DNA of 20,265 nt from Bacteroidota bacterium (GTDB lineage: Bacteria > Bacteroidota > Bacteroidia > Cytophagales > Cyclobacteriaceae). A program made the translations under genes and the position numbers. The notes beneath the pieces are model-generated. The model made no database searches and was not told the DNA's origin. It saw only the letters and a program-made list of their open reading frames with translations. How positions within the stretch are numbered: position 1 is the stretch's first letter; each line of letters opens with the position of its first letter. Of the stretch, positions 8,766 through 17,500 are shown one piece after another. The DNA lies in assembly GCA_023412765.1 (NCBI GenBank), contig JAEZBX010000315.1:1-20265 (forward strand). The letters are read 5' to 3'.

Positions 8766-8784
8766 TGTTTGATTCTGAAAGAGA

Positions 8785-8810
8785 GCCTGCACAGTAATAA
8801 CTGTGCAGGC
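8785..8810 (-). terminator. Hairpin terminator after the small membrane-protein gene
   Basis: A perfect 10-bp inverted repeat (GCCTGCACAG and CTGTGCAGGC) with a 6-nt TAATAA loop lies 6 bp beyond the stop of the membrane-protein gene. On the - strand it is followed by TCTCTTTC, a weak pyrimidine tract. It should separate that gene from the regulator downstream. Confidence 0.75.
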
Positions 8811-8816
8811 GATTGG

Positions 8817-9203
8817 CTAACTGTTTTGTGGTGCTAATTGCTTTAACCCGGTTGATTGTAAATACGCCATTAACGCGACCCAACCTGCAACCGCAGATAT
8901 TAAGATATATCCGAGTATTGTTAGATTGAATAGTTGTAAAATTACAATCGCTAAGCTTCCTGCCACCCACAGTATATCTAACGTGATTATCGTCCGCACA
9001 AGCTTCTGGCGTATGGTTCTTTGACTGGCTACAAAACCAACGAAGGCTGCAAAAAGAAAAAGGAAAACTCCCGTATCGATAAATGGCCAACTTTCTGTTG
9101 TTCCGAATATAGTTGCAATCGAAGCAGGAAATAAAATCAATGCGGCGCCGGTCGCTCCTGAGGAGACCGCGTTTACCAGCAAAACATTTTTTAGTGATGT
9201 CAT
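8817..9203 (-). CDS. Small integral membrane protein of unknown function
   Basis: A 128-aa hydrophobic protein with four probable membrane segments. In residues of the ATG start they are about 5-30 (LLVNAVSSGATGAALILF), 41-60 (FIDTGVFLFLFAAFVGFVAS), 70-90 (IITLDILWVAGSLAIVIL) and 95-115 (LGYILISAVAGWVALMAYL). The basic linker SQRTIRQK lies between segments 2 and 3. The ATG at 9203 is preferred to the TTG at 9233. I do not recognise a named family beyond general resemblance to small four-helix Bacteroidota membrane proteins. It is divergent from the TIM-barrel gene and followed by its own hairpin terminator, so it may be a single-gene unit unrelated to the sugar genes. Confidence 0.7.
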   Translation of the reverse strand: MTSLKNVLLVNAVSSGATGAALILFPASIATIFGTTESWPFIDTGVFLFLFAAFVGFVASQRTIRQKLVRTIITLDILWVAGSLAIVILQLFNLTILGYILISAVAGWVALMAYLQSTGLKQLAPQNS

Positions 9204-9394
9204 ATAGCTAATGTTTAATGTTTGATAGATCAAAGCTACGACTGACCGCCGCCTCAGCAGTTATCCGAAGACGACAACAGATTATCATTATGCGACAACA
9301 GGAGAGGGTGACGCACGTGAACTCCAGTATGATCTCAATCCTTGTTTGTGTTCTTTCACAGTTGTAGATTGTGAAACCTCAAAAACTGACGAGT

Positions 9395-10261
9395 ATGCCT
9401 ATCAATAGACGACAATGGATAAAGCAATCCACACTTATAGGTGCCCTGCTTAGCACGGGACTGTTATCGGCCCATCGAAAGACTAATAAGTTACGGATAG
9501 GCGCGTGTGACTGGTCTCTTCGGAAAAGTAGTGATCCTGGTTCTTTCGAAGTTGCGAAAGCCATTGGACTACAAGGTGTTCAATTGAATTTAGGTTCTGA
9601 ATCCAACAACATGCATTTGCGAGAATCGAAGGTTCAGCAACAGTTCAAGGCAGCTTCCTCAAAGGCAGGGATAGCGATAGCGAGTCTCGCTATCGGGGAG
9701 TTGAACAACGTCCCTTACAAATCGGATCCAAAAACAGAACAATGGGTTTCGGATAGCATAGACGTTGCGAAAACATTGGATATTAATGTGATACTATTAG
9801 CCTTCTTTGCAAAGAATGATTTACGAAATGATGAAGCTGGTAAGAAGGAAGTGATCCGCAGATTAAAGAAGGTTGCCCCTAAAGCGGAAAATCTTGGAAT
9901 TACATTGGGTATCGAATCCTACCTCAGCGCTGAAGAGCACATGGATATTATTCAGCAAGTAGGTTCGAAAAGCGTTAAGGTCTATTATGACTTCAGAAAT
10001 TCTGCTGATGCTGGTTATAATGTCATTAAGGAAATTCAGTGGCTAGGGCGAGATATGATATGCGAATTGCATATGAAAGAAAATGAATCACTGTTGGGTA
10101 AGGGAACTCTGGATTGGATCAAAATATGCGAAACGCTTGCAAAGATGGATTTTGTAGGCAGTGGTTGGATGCAAATTGAAGGCGCTACACCAAAGGACTT
10201 CAATGTCGTAGAGAGCTATAGGCACAACCTTAAGTTTTTAAAAGGGTGTATGGGCGATTGA
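9395..10261 (+). CDS. Tat-exported xylose-isomerase-like TIM-barrel protein (sugar isomerase/epimerase family)
   Basis: A 288-aa protein of the AP-endonuclease-2/xylose-isomerase-like superfamily, which includes sugar-phosphate isomerases and epimerases and 3-keto-sugar enzymes. The N-terminus has a twin-arginine signal (NRRQWIKQS at 4-12, then a hydrophobic stretch LIGALLSTGLLSA), so it is probably periplasmic. The barrel starts at RIGACDWSL. The expected metal ligands are present: Glu174 (LGIESY), Asp199 (YYDFRNSADAG), His226 (CELHMKEN) and Glu262 (MQIEGA). The ATG at 9395 gives a proper Tat signal and is chosen over the GTG at 9371. It is divergent from the membrane-protein gene with about 190 bp between. 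Its 3' portion (9986-10173) is almost identical to a fragment at 19787-19974. Substrate is unknown; a role in processing released sugars is inference. Confidence 0.83.
   Translation: MPINRRQWIKQSTLIGALLSTGLLSAHRKTNKLRIGACDWSLRKSSDPGSFEVAKAIGLQGVQLNLGSESNNMHLRESKVQQQFKAASSKAGIAIASLAIGELNNVPYKSDPKTEQWVSDSIDVAKTLDINVILLAFFAKNDLRNDEAGKKEVIRRLKKVAPKAENLGITLGIESYLSAEEHMDIIQQVGSKSVKVYYDFRNSADAGYNVIKEIQWLGRDMICELHMKENESLLGKGTLDWIKICETLAKMDFVGSGWMQIEGATPKDFNVVESYRHNLKFLKGCMGD
9675..9695. repeat. Perfect 10-bp palindrome inside the TIM-barrel coding region
   Basis: CGATAGCGAG and CTCGCTATCG flank a single central T. The palindrome stays in frame and encodes part of the conserved-looking stretch IAIASLAIGEL. 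It could form a stable hairpin in the mRNA. Coding constraint plus chance is the default explanation. Confidence 0.6.
9986..10173 (+). repeat. Direct repeat copy 1 (inside intact TIM-barrel gene)
   Basis: By my alignment 186 of 188 bases match 19787-19974, at a constant offset of 9801. The mismatches are at 10048 (G/T) and 10087 (A/T). Beyond 10173 identity falls at once to about 61 of 88 bases. Confidence 0.95.
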
Positions 10262-10821
10262 TGATTACCCTTTACTGACAAGTTCCTTTAATTATGATCT
10301 TTCGAGGAACAGATTTTTACTTTCGAATAATCTTTGACCGAAATACTTCCCTTTCAGTACTGATGATGGCGATGTACACGCCTGCAGAAAGGTTTCTTAG
10401 AGATAACGTTGAGACGTATTCGTAATCGCAGCCGCATTTGAACCATTGTCCACCGACTATATCTCAATTTTCAAAACAGCCTTTGAGATGTAATTTTTGG
10501 CATGGAAAAAAAATACGGCATCAAAATGAATCACAGCCCGATGAATCTATTGTGCTGCGAAATTTAAATTACTTTAGTCAACACGAATTGAGGAGCGTCG
10601 TGGAAGACAAACGTAAAAGGCCTTTATTGGGTGATAAAAGTGAAAGGCTGGTATTTGACTTTTTGTTTTGGTTAGTTTTGCTCGAAAGAATTTCTTTCCA
10701 AAGTGTAGAGCATCATTGGGGAAATAAGTTTGACAGTGTACAATATCTTCTATAATGGTTGGACTTTTATTGCTGAATTTCAGTTATAAAAATAGTTTGC
10801 GTTATCTCATTGTCGCATAAT
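10262..10821. other. 560-bp gene-poor gap holding a T9SS-domain remnant
   Basis: Apart from the sorting-domain remnant at 10317-10463 (- strand), I recognise nothing here. A 105-codon open frame at 10438-10755 (+) begins only with TTG, has no internal Met, and shows no family resemblance or signal, so it is not called. The stretch 10464-10821 is AT-rich and looks like decayed sequence between the TIM-barrel gene and the end of the - strand esterase gene. Confidence 0.6.
10317..10463 (-). pseudogene. Remnant of a type IX secretion C-terminal sorting domain
   Basis: Read on the - strand, the 48 codons before a TAA at 10319-10317 encode a chain whose last 34 residues include TLSLRNLSAGVYIAIISTER, then EVFRSKIIRK and the stop. 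The pattern x-L-x-L-x-x-L-x-x-G-V-Y, a variable hydrophilic turn, and a terminal K-I-I-R-K is the classic end of a T9SS type A sorting domain, the tag that sends Bacteroidota proteins across the outer membrane. The frame is closed upstream by TGA (10466-10464), no start codon precedes it, and the expected large cargo domain is missing. It therefore looks like the tail of a deleted or frameshifted secreted-protein gene. It lies beyond the esterase gene on the same strand, but that gene has its own complete C-terminus. Confidence 0.6.
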
Positions 10822-12564
10822 TTACCTTTTCCGTATTAAAACAAAATAGTTCGTGTTTACACCGCTGGCTCTCTCCATTGAATGAGGCAGTGTAATCCTG
10901 CCAGCTGGAAAATCTTTAGAGAATACATCGTAATAGTAATATTGAGCAATAATCTCATCTTTTTCTCTGCGGAATTCCTGCAACCACGAAGGCGTTGTTG
11001 ACTTAAAAAGATTTGTCATCTTTTCATATGCCACATAGACAGTTACCGGCTGATCGACGCTAAATTCAAGATAATGGGAACCCACCATAGTAGTATCCTT
11101 CGGTTCGGTCTGTATAAAAAGCAAACCCTCGTAGTTCGAAGGAATTGAGCTGAAGCTCACCTCATTATCGCCTCGTATATGAGGAGTGATTCCTTTTCTC
11201 ACTTCTGCTACCGGAAGAGAAGTTCCTCTGTGATTTTTTACCCCAGTGACGAGAACGTCTGATGGTGACTGCTTTTCAATGGCAAGGTGAATTGTTTCTT
11301 CATCAGTATCTCCATCTTCGTCGGTGACCAGTACTTTAACAGTTTGTGTCCCATCAGTAACTGGAACCCCGGTAATTTTACCGTCGTTTGAAATTAATAA
11401 TCCTTCGGGCATTCTTTGACCTGCCTGGACTGACCACCGAAGCTTTCCATTGCCTGTCGCCGAAAGCTGATGTGAAAAGTATTTAGCAACTTTTGCTGAT
11501 GGTGTAGTCGCTGCAACAATTGTCGAAGGAATATCTACCCGAATCGACCCGGTTTCAGTAGCGGTCTTTCCTTGGTCATCGGAAACTGTGACGCTAAAAA
11601 CATTATCTCCTTTCTTAGCTAAGAATGACATTTGCTTTGGGACTCCGTTGTATTCTGCAACGATCTTGCCATTGGCCGTGAAGACAGATTTTTCAATACG
11701 TCCGTCAGGATCAAATGCTTCAACATTTAGATTCACAACTTCCCCTTCTTTATACGCCTGCATGTAGGAAGGCGCATGGAAATACACCATTGGATACTTG
11801 TTGCCGTCATTTACTTTTGAAAGCAGCCAATCGCTTAGTGGAAGTTCATTGACTGCCGCCCACATTACCCCATGCCCCATTCCTTCGAAGTTTGTGAGCC
11901 GTGGGTTAACGCCGGTGTGCCACTCAAGGGAGTCAGAACTCTTGACATTGAGAGCACGAATCGATTTTATCTGAGTTCCGAGGTGTCGTGCCCACCAATC
12001 CTGATCGCCTCGAATGGCCCACACAGGCACGTCGCGAAAGTTTGAATAATTTTTTCCTGTGAAATCCATGCCCATTGTAATTGCTGCCGCGAAGTAATCA
12101 GGATATGCTTCGATAAACTGCCATGTCCCTGCTGACCCCATTGAGAATCCGGATATGTAGATGCGTTGGGGATCGACTAGGTTTTTTGCGATGAGATTAT
12201 CTATTGCCGCCTTCAGATTAGGAAAGTGTTGTCTCCAGCCGCGACTTGTTTTTGCTGAAAGGATATAGATGGGATTTGCCTGAGTGTTGTCGCCGAAGTT
12301 GTGCCATAAGCGTACAGGCGGATCAACTGCGTTACGAAGGGTGGCGTGATAATCGGTTCCGCAACAGCCATGAAGGAACAGCACTAGCGGAAGCGCTTTA
12401 CCTTTGCCTGCAGACTGTGGTGTGTAGAGATAGTATTCGGTGGAGTCTTCCTTGCCAAACGACCATTCCGGAAATCCGCGGTAGTCAATGTTCTGACAAT
12501 GCCCCGTCAGCGCCAAACTGAACAACAGGATCGTAACTATTTTTTTAAGAGGAATCAATTTCAT
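10822..12564 (-). CDS. Secreted multidomain esterase with Ig-like modules
   Basis: A 580-aa secreted alpha/beta hydrolase resembling LpqC/CE1-type polyhydroxybutyrate depolymerase or feruloyl esterases. The signal peptide is about 1-23 (KIVTILLFSLALTGHC). The catalytic domain spans about 30-250: LFLHGCCG at 62-69, nucleophile Ser141 in GFSMGSAG, Asp187 or Asp189 in RGDQDWW, and His231 in GMGHGVMW. Residues about 258-345 form an Ig-like sandwich (EGEVVNLNVEAFDPDGRI), and about 350-430 a putative-Ig repeat (GKITGVPVTDGTQTVKVLVT, TDEDGDTDEET). The C-terminal 130 residues form a further beta-rich module with VTVYVAYE, PSWLQEF and YDVFSKDFPAGRITL, a pattern I associate with accessory modules of polysaccharide-degrading enzymes. 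It lies 170 bp downstream of the sigma gene on the same strand and may be read from the same promoter. It probably adds a third deacylating enzyme to the locus. Confidence 0.83.
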   Translation of the reverse strand: MKLIPLKKIVTILLFSLALTGHCQNIDYRGFPEWSFGKEDSTEYYLYTPQSAGKGKALPLVLFLHGCCGTDYHATLRNAVDPPVRLWHNFGDNTQANPIYILSAKTSRGWRQHFPNLKAAIDNLIAKNLVDPQRIYISGFSMGSAGTWQFIEAYPDYFAAAITMGMDFTGKNYSNFRDVPVWAIRGDQDWWARHLGTQIKSIRALNVKSSDSLEWHTGVNPRLTNFEGMGHGVMWAAVNELPLSDWLLSKVNDGNKYPMVYFHAPSYMQAYKEGEVVNLNVEAFDPDGRIEKSVFTANGKIVAEYNGVPKQMSFLAKKGDNVFSVTVSDDQGKTATETGSIRVDIPSTIVAATTPSAKVAKYFSHQLSATGNGKLRWSVQAGQRMPEGLLISNDGKITGVPVTDGTQTVKVLVTDEDGDTDEETIHLAIEKQSPSDVLVTGVKNHRGTSLPVAEVRKGITPHIRGDNEVSFSSIPSNYEGLLFIQTEPKDTTMVGSHYLEFSVDQPVTVYVAYEKMTNLFKSTTPSWLQEFRREKDEIIAQYYYYDVFSKDFPAGRITLPHSMERASGVNTNYFVLIRKR

Positions 12565-12734
12565 AACTACGCAAACAACAGAAAGGTATGGATAATCGTG
12601 TCCTGCACTTTCACTCGGGCCTCAATGATGAATACAAGCGTTGACTAATCACGCACTTATGTTCCCAGGTCGAGTCTTTTCTCGCATGAATAATTGTTGC
12701 TGTTTAAACAATAACCTTTCGGCGAAGGAGCTAA

Positions 12735-13316
12735 TTATAGAATTAAAGTCATTAAAAAATGTTTCAGATGGACTCTCAAATCCTTTAGTGATTTCGAGAT
12801 GTGATACTTGATTGCCTTTTCGCTAAGATTTAATATACCGGCAATCTCAGAAATGGATTTTCCTTCAAATCTATTGAGCTTAAAGACCTGTTGTGTTTTG
12901 TCAGGAAGTCTGGAAATCCCATTTTGTAAAAATTCTTCCAGTTCGTGCAGCTCCACTGTTTGAAGAGTATCTTCTTCGCTGATTTTTACAAAGGCCTTTA
13001 ATAGAACGTCATGCTTCTTAATTTTGATCTGGCGCCTCAAATGATCTATTACCTGATATTTAACGGCAATAAATATATAATTTGAAAAGACATTAATCTT
13101 TAATTTGTGTCTTTTCTCCCATATAGAAGTAAATACATTCTGAACTATCTCCTGAGTAATTTCTTCAGAGTGCACCTTTGAGAAAGCAAGCGATGCTATT
13201 TTTTCTGAGTATCGATTAAATAAGTGAGTAAAAGCCTGCTCATCGTCTTTTCTTATTAACGACAACAGTTCTTCGTCACTATGGTCTTGGAATGGGTTCA
13301 AGTGAAATTTAATCAA
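12735..13316 (-). CDS. ECF-type RNA polymerase sigma factor
   Basis: A 193-aa sigma-70 family ECF factor of the Bacteroidota FecI-like type. Region 2 lies about 13-85 (DEELLSLIRKDDEQAFTHLF, NRYSEKIASLAF, EEITQEIVQNVFTSIWEKR, NYIFIAVKYQVIDHLRRQ). Region 4 is about 137-185 (LPDKTQQVFKLNRFEGKSIS, EIAGILNLSEKAIKYHISKS). It is divergent from fecR with susC and susD beyond, the usual layout of a transport-coupled surface-signalling switch: SusC senses substrate, FecR relays, and the sigma factor activates the locus. No ATG exists between the upstream in-frame stop and region 2, so translation most likely starts at TTG (13316) or a nearby TTG. That may keep expression low. The second, broken sigma-like frame at 5631 is much shorter and not closely similar. 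Confidence 0.88.
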   Translation of the reverse strand: MIKFHLNPFQDHSDEELLSLIRKDDEQAFTHLFNRYSEKIASLAFSKVHSEEITQEIVQNVFTSIWEKRHKLKINVFSNYIFIAVKYQVIDHLRRQIKIKKHDVLLKAFVKISEEDTLQTVELHELEEFLQNGISRLPDKTQQVFKLNRFEGKSISEIAGILNLSEKAIKYHISKSLKDLRVHLKHFLMTLIL

Positions 13317-13424
13317 CGTTATGGAAATATTATCACAAAGTCAATCGGTTGCGATGTCGTAAATTCTTTCAGAAAATGACTGGAACGCTTTAGTCTCGTT
13401 GGCGACTTGTTCGACTATTGCAAT

Positions 13425-14435
13425 ATGATGTCAGAAAAGGACTTTGATAAAACTCTTAAGCGCTACTTGAAAGGCCAAGCCACCGAGGAAGAAGTGAAAT
13501 GGATTGAAAAATGGTATTCGTCGCTGGACATGTTGAACCATTACCCTGAACTCAACGAATTTCAAAGAAGAAAAATTATCGATGGAAGTTTCAAGAAAAT
13601 CCAGAACAAAATAAGAGGAGGGAAAGCAAAAACGGTGCAGTTGTTTCCAGCGTTATCCGCAGCAGCTGTGGTGATTCTTTTAGCGGTTGCCTTTATATTG
13701 AGTTATACGCATCAACCGAGTCCACTGAATGAAGAAATTTCTGAAGTTGAAACTGTCAACGGCGAAATAAAAAACGAAACTTCCCTTGTAAAGCATATCG
13801 TGCTTTCAGACTCCACACGCATTTCCCTTGAACCAAAAAGTTCAATTCGAATTACCCCGGATTTCAACCAGACAGACCGTAAAATTTTTCTAACTGGAGA
13901 AGCTTTTTTTGACGTGAGCCACGACCGGTCAAAACCTTTTTATGTGGACGCAGGCGATGTTGTGACAAAAGTTTTGGGTACAAGTTTCAGAATCCGGGCA
14001 TTCAGTTCGGATAACAATATTACGATAGCTGTTAAAACTGGAAAGGTCGCCATTCAAACCCGGGCTGACAAAACAGAAAATAAAAAAGAGCGCAACGTTA
14101 TACTGCTTGCCAACCAACAGGCGACTTACTCCAGGGCTCAAACAAGCGTATTAAAAGAGCTTGTTGAAACACCTCAAGCGCTTAAACCGCAAGAGGAGGT
14201 AAGAAGAAAGCTGAAGTTTGAAGCCGCGCCATTCACAGAGGTTATCGATGCCTTGGAGGACATTTATGGTATTGAAATTAAATTTCAGGATGATGTTTTT
14301 GAAAGATGCAAAGTGACTACCACCTTCAACGATAGTGGTATTTACAGCAGGCTCAATATCATTTGCAAGGCTATAGGTGCTTCTTATAGTCAACAAGATG
14401 GTGTAATTGTAATAGTTGGAAAGGGATGTCAATAA
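13425..14435 (+). CDS. FecR-family anti-sigma factor
   Basis: A 336-aa inner-membrane sigma regulator. The cytoplasmic N-terminus (MMSEKDFDKTLKRYLKGQAT, then EEEVKWIEKWY) is expected to bind the ECF sigma factor. A single membrane helix lies at about 76-95 (ALSAAAVVILLAVAFILSY). The periplasmic part has a FecR domain at about 105-215 (LSDSTRISLEPKSSIRI, FLTGEAFFDVSHDRSKPFYV, VLGTSFRIRAF) and a C-terminal DUF4974 domain at about 262-332 (FEAAPFTEVIDALEDIYGIE). That last domain is a structural relative of the STN domain in the SusC next door. ATG 13425 or 13428 is preferred to the TTG at 13407 and is typical of the family. About 108 bp separate it from the divergent sigma gene, a region that must hold both promoters. 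Confidence 0.92.
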   Translation: MMSEKDFDKTLKRYLKGQATEEEVKWIEKWYSSLDMLNHYPELNEFQRRKIIDGSFKKIQNKIRGGKAKTVQLFPALSAAAVVILLAVAFILSYTHQPSPLNEEISEVETVNGEIKNETSLVKHIVLSDSTRISLEPKSSIRITPDFNQTDRKIFLTGEAFFDVSHDRSKPFYVDAGDVVTKVLGTSFRIRAFSSDNNITIAVKTGKVAIQTRADKTENKKERNVILLANQQATYSRAQTSVLKELVETPQALKPQEEVRRKLKFEAAPFTEVIDALEDIYGIEIKFQDDVFERCKVTTTFNDSGIYSRLNIICKAIGASYSQQDGVIVIVGKGCQ

Positions 14436-14480
14436 TTAAATAGAGTAGCCCATGGAGAATTCTACGTAAGTGTAAAAAAA

Positions 14481-14546
14481 CAAAGCCGAGATGTTCGACC
14501 ATCAACGGCTTTGGTTAAATTCTGCATCCACTGATTCTGGATGCAG
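14481..14546 (+). promoter_or_regulatory. Two successive hairpins between fecR and susC
   Basis: Hairpin 1: CAAAGCCG (14481-14488) pairs with CGGCTTTG (14506-14513), and inside it GATG can pair with CATC. Hairpin 2: CTGCATCC (14522-14529) pairs perfectly with GGATGCAG (14539-14546) around a 9-nt loop. Neither is followed by a good T-run. They may act as an attenuator, a partial terminator or a processing and stability element setting the ratio of fecR to susCD transcript. Confidence 0.5.
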
Positions 14547-14588
14547 TCTGATTCTTGTCCGATTTGAAACAAAAACCTTTTTAAAACT

Positions 14589-17500
14589 ATGAAAAAACAT
14601 AGATGGGATCAATATGTATTTTTTCTAATTATGAAAATATCCTTGACACAGTTTATTATCGCGATCACCTTCGGATCTTTGGTTTGTGCTGCCGATTCGC
14701 GCGGGCAAGAGATTCTCGATAAGAAAGTGTCTCTGGACTTCAAGAACAGGAAAATACATTTTATCCTTTCCTCCATTGAAGACCAGACTTCGATAGTTTT
14801 TAATTACAGTTCAAACCTCAAGCAGACTGAAAACAGAGTTTCTATCTCAGTTGACAGCGCAACGTTAGAGGAGGTGTTGCAGAAGTTGTTTACCTCTGGC
14901 GTATCCTGGGAGGTTTTAGATGACGAAGTGGTTCTCCACCCGACAGAAGTTGAAGAAGCTGCCGTAAAAATTGATGTCGCAGTTCAGGTAAGTGGGAGCG
15001 TGGTTGACGAGGGCGGGCAAGCTGTGCCGGGTGTAAACGTTATTGAGAAGGGAACGACCAACGGTACGGCCACAGACTCACAAGGAAAATACATCCTTTC
15101 TGTAGCCGACGAAAATTCAGTTTTGGTTTTTTCGTTTATTGGCTATCGTCAGGAAGAACGAATTGTCGGTACTCAAGCCACAATCGACGTCACCTTGACA
15201 CCCGATGTCAACACACTTTCGGAGGTGGTTGTAATTGGGTATGGTGAACGTGATAAAAAAGATTTAACAGGATCGATTTCCTCTCTTAACTCCGAGGAGC
15301 TCAATAATGAAGTTCGGATGACACCAGAGCTTGCTATGCAAGGCAAGATGGCTGGTGTATTTGTTTCTAACCCTGGTTCTGATCCAAATGCACGGCCTAC
15401 TATAAGAATTCGGGGTGTCAGTTCACTTGGATTTAATGACCCTCTTTATGTTATCGATGGTGTCCCGATCACGGAGGGAGGCGCCGGAAGCAGTGTTGAC
15501 AGGGTGCAGGATTTGCGCGGACCGGTAAACATTATGAATATGATTAACCCAAACGACATTGAATCGATATCGGTCCTAAAAGACGCATCCGCAACTGCAA
15601 TATACGGCGTACGTGCTTCGAATGGTGTTATCCTCATACAAACCAAAAGAGGAAAGGAAGGAAATGCGCGCATTAATTTTTCAGCCAACTACGGAATCCA
15701 GAATATCAGGAAACGATATGATGTACTTAATACTCAGCAGTACGTCGATCTTTATAATGAAGCATGGAACAATAATACCGTAGAAGGTAGAGATGCTAAC
15801 GACTTTGGAAGTTTATACGATCCCAGCTCGCCGGAATATTTAGGGAACAACCCGACATACAATTGGATGGATGAAGCCGTTGTTAAAAGTGCTGCCATCC
15901 AGGATTATAATCTAAGTATATCAGGAGGCTCGCAAAAAAGTACATATGCCTTGGGGGCAGGATATGCCGATCAGGAGAACGCTCTTTATAAAAGTCAGTT
16001 CAGTCGTTATTCCTTTTTCATCAATTCAGATCACCAACTCACAAAATGGTTAACGATGGGAGAATCCTTTCGTCTAATTTATTCTGAAACCGATACGGAC
16101 AGTGGACCTGGTATCGAGAATGCCTCGTTGATCAACCCCTGGCAGCCCTTGTTTGATCCTAATCAACCCAATGGATTTGCTTATCCAACCGGAACAGTGG
16201 GCGGACAAGTTAATTCTCGGGGATATGGAAATTCTACTCGAGACAACTTTTTAGCCGTTGCTCCATTAGTTTATGATCAACGTGCGCTGTTACGAAATCT
16301 GGGTTCAGTTTACGCCGAAATAACCCCCCTAAAAGGTCTTCGGTTAAGGGGTACTTTCAGCGTAGATTATTACACTAATACAAAAGAAACGTTCGCGTTA
16401 CCCGAAGCAGGTTTGTATAGTGCTCAGTCAGGAACCCTGAATTCTAACGGCTCTACTTATGGCAGAAGACAAAGTGAAAACATAAACATCGTAAAGGAAT
16501 TTCTGATCGGCTACAACAAAAGTTTTGGCAACCATAAGTTTGACATTGTGTTAAATGCCATGGATCAAAAATACAATTGGAACAACATTGATCAATCGGT
16601 GATCAAAACCGGAATCCTTGACTTTGATCAGCGTAGAATGGACGAAGGCATATTGCCCGAAAACAAAAGCTTGTTTGTTGAACGAAATCGCTCCGGGTTG
16701 CTCGGTTATATGGCCAGAGTAAGCTACAACTATAATAGTAAATATTATCTGGACGCGACGATAAGGCGTGATGGATCTTCAAAGTTTGCCCCTGGATATA
16801 AGTGGGGAACTTTTCCAGCTATCGGAGCGGCGTGGCGGATTTCAGGAGAAAATTTTATGGATGGTACAACGGGTTGGCTAGATGATCTAAAACTTCGTTT
16901 AGGTTGGGGTAAAGCAGGAAATCAGGAAACACGCGATTTTGCGTATTTATCACTTGTAAACAGTAATCCTAAGTATGCAGTTGGTTCTAACCCAACCCCT
17001 ACGCCAGGCACTATTGTTAATGGCGCTGTCCTTGGCGATTTCCCAATTGTCGACATGACCTGGGAGACTGTCACAACACAAAACATTGGCTTTGATGCGC
17101 TCCTCCTTAAAACAAAATTCTCCTTTACGTTTGAGTACTACCACCGCTTGACAGAGGGTATTTTGCAAAGCATTGAAATACCAAAGGTCATTGGAGCATT
17201 AAATAACCCTGTGGTAAATCTTGCCACTGTCGAAAACAGCGGAGTTGAAATGCAACTAGGGTTTAATGAACAAGTCGGCGATTTAGGCATTCATGCAACT
17301 GCTAATTTAACAACAGTTAAAAACAGGGTAACCAAACTTTATCGCAACCAACCTCAAGGTGATGATGAGCGGATAGAAGTGGGGTATCCTATTAACTACA
17401 TCTATGGTTACCAAATGGGTGGTATTTTCCAGGACCAGGCAGAAATCGATGAATGGAGATTAAACAACTCAGATCCAGGAAACGAAACACAACTGTCTCC

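Noticed and set aside
8647..9090. 147-codon open frame on - overlapping the membrane-protein and AraC genes
   Set aside because: It runs through the terminator hairpin and out of frame across two better-supported genes.
9342..9371. Bacteroidota-type promoter (TTG, 20 bp, TAGATTG) ahead of the TIM-barrel gene
   Set aside because: The second box lacks one T of the usual TAnnTTTG and the implied start of transcription is almost on the start codon; support is too thin to call.
10438..10755. 105-codon open frame on +
   Set aside because: TTG start only, no internal Met, no signal, domain or recognisable composition, and it overlaps the 5' end of the T9SS remnant on the other strand.
12693..12712. 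ATTGTT...AACAAT stem with TGTTTAAACA palindrome between the sigma and esterase genes
   Set aside because: AT-rich and short, without a T-run or a second copy; likely chance.
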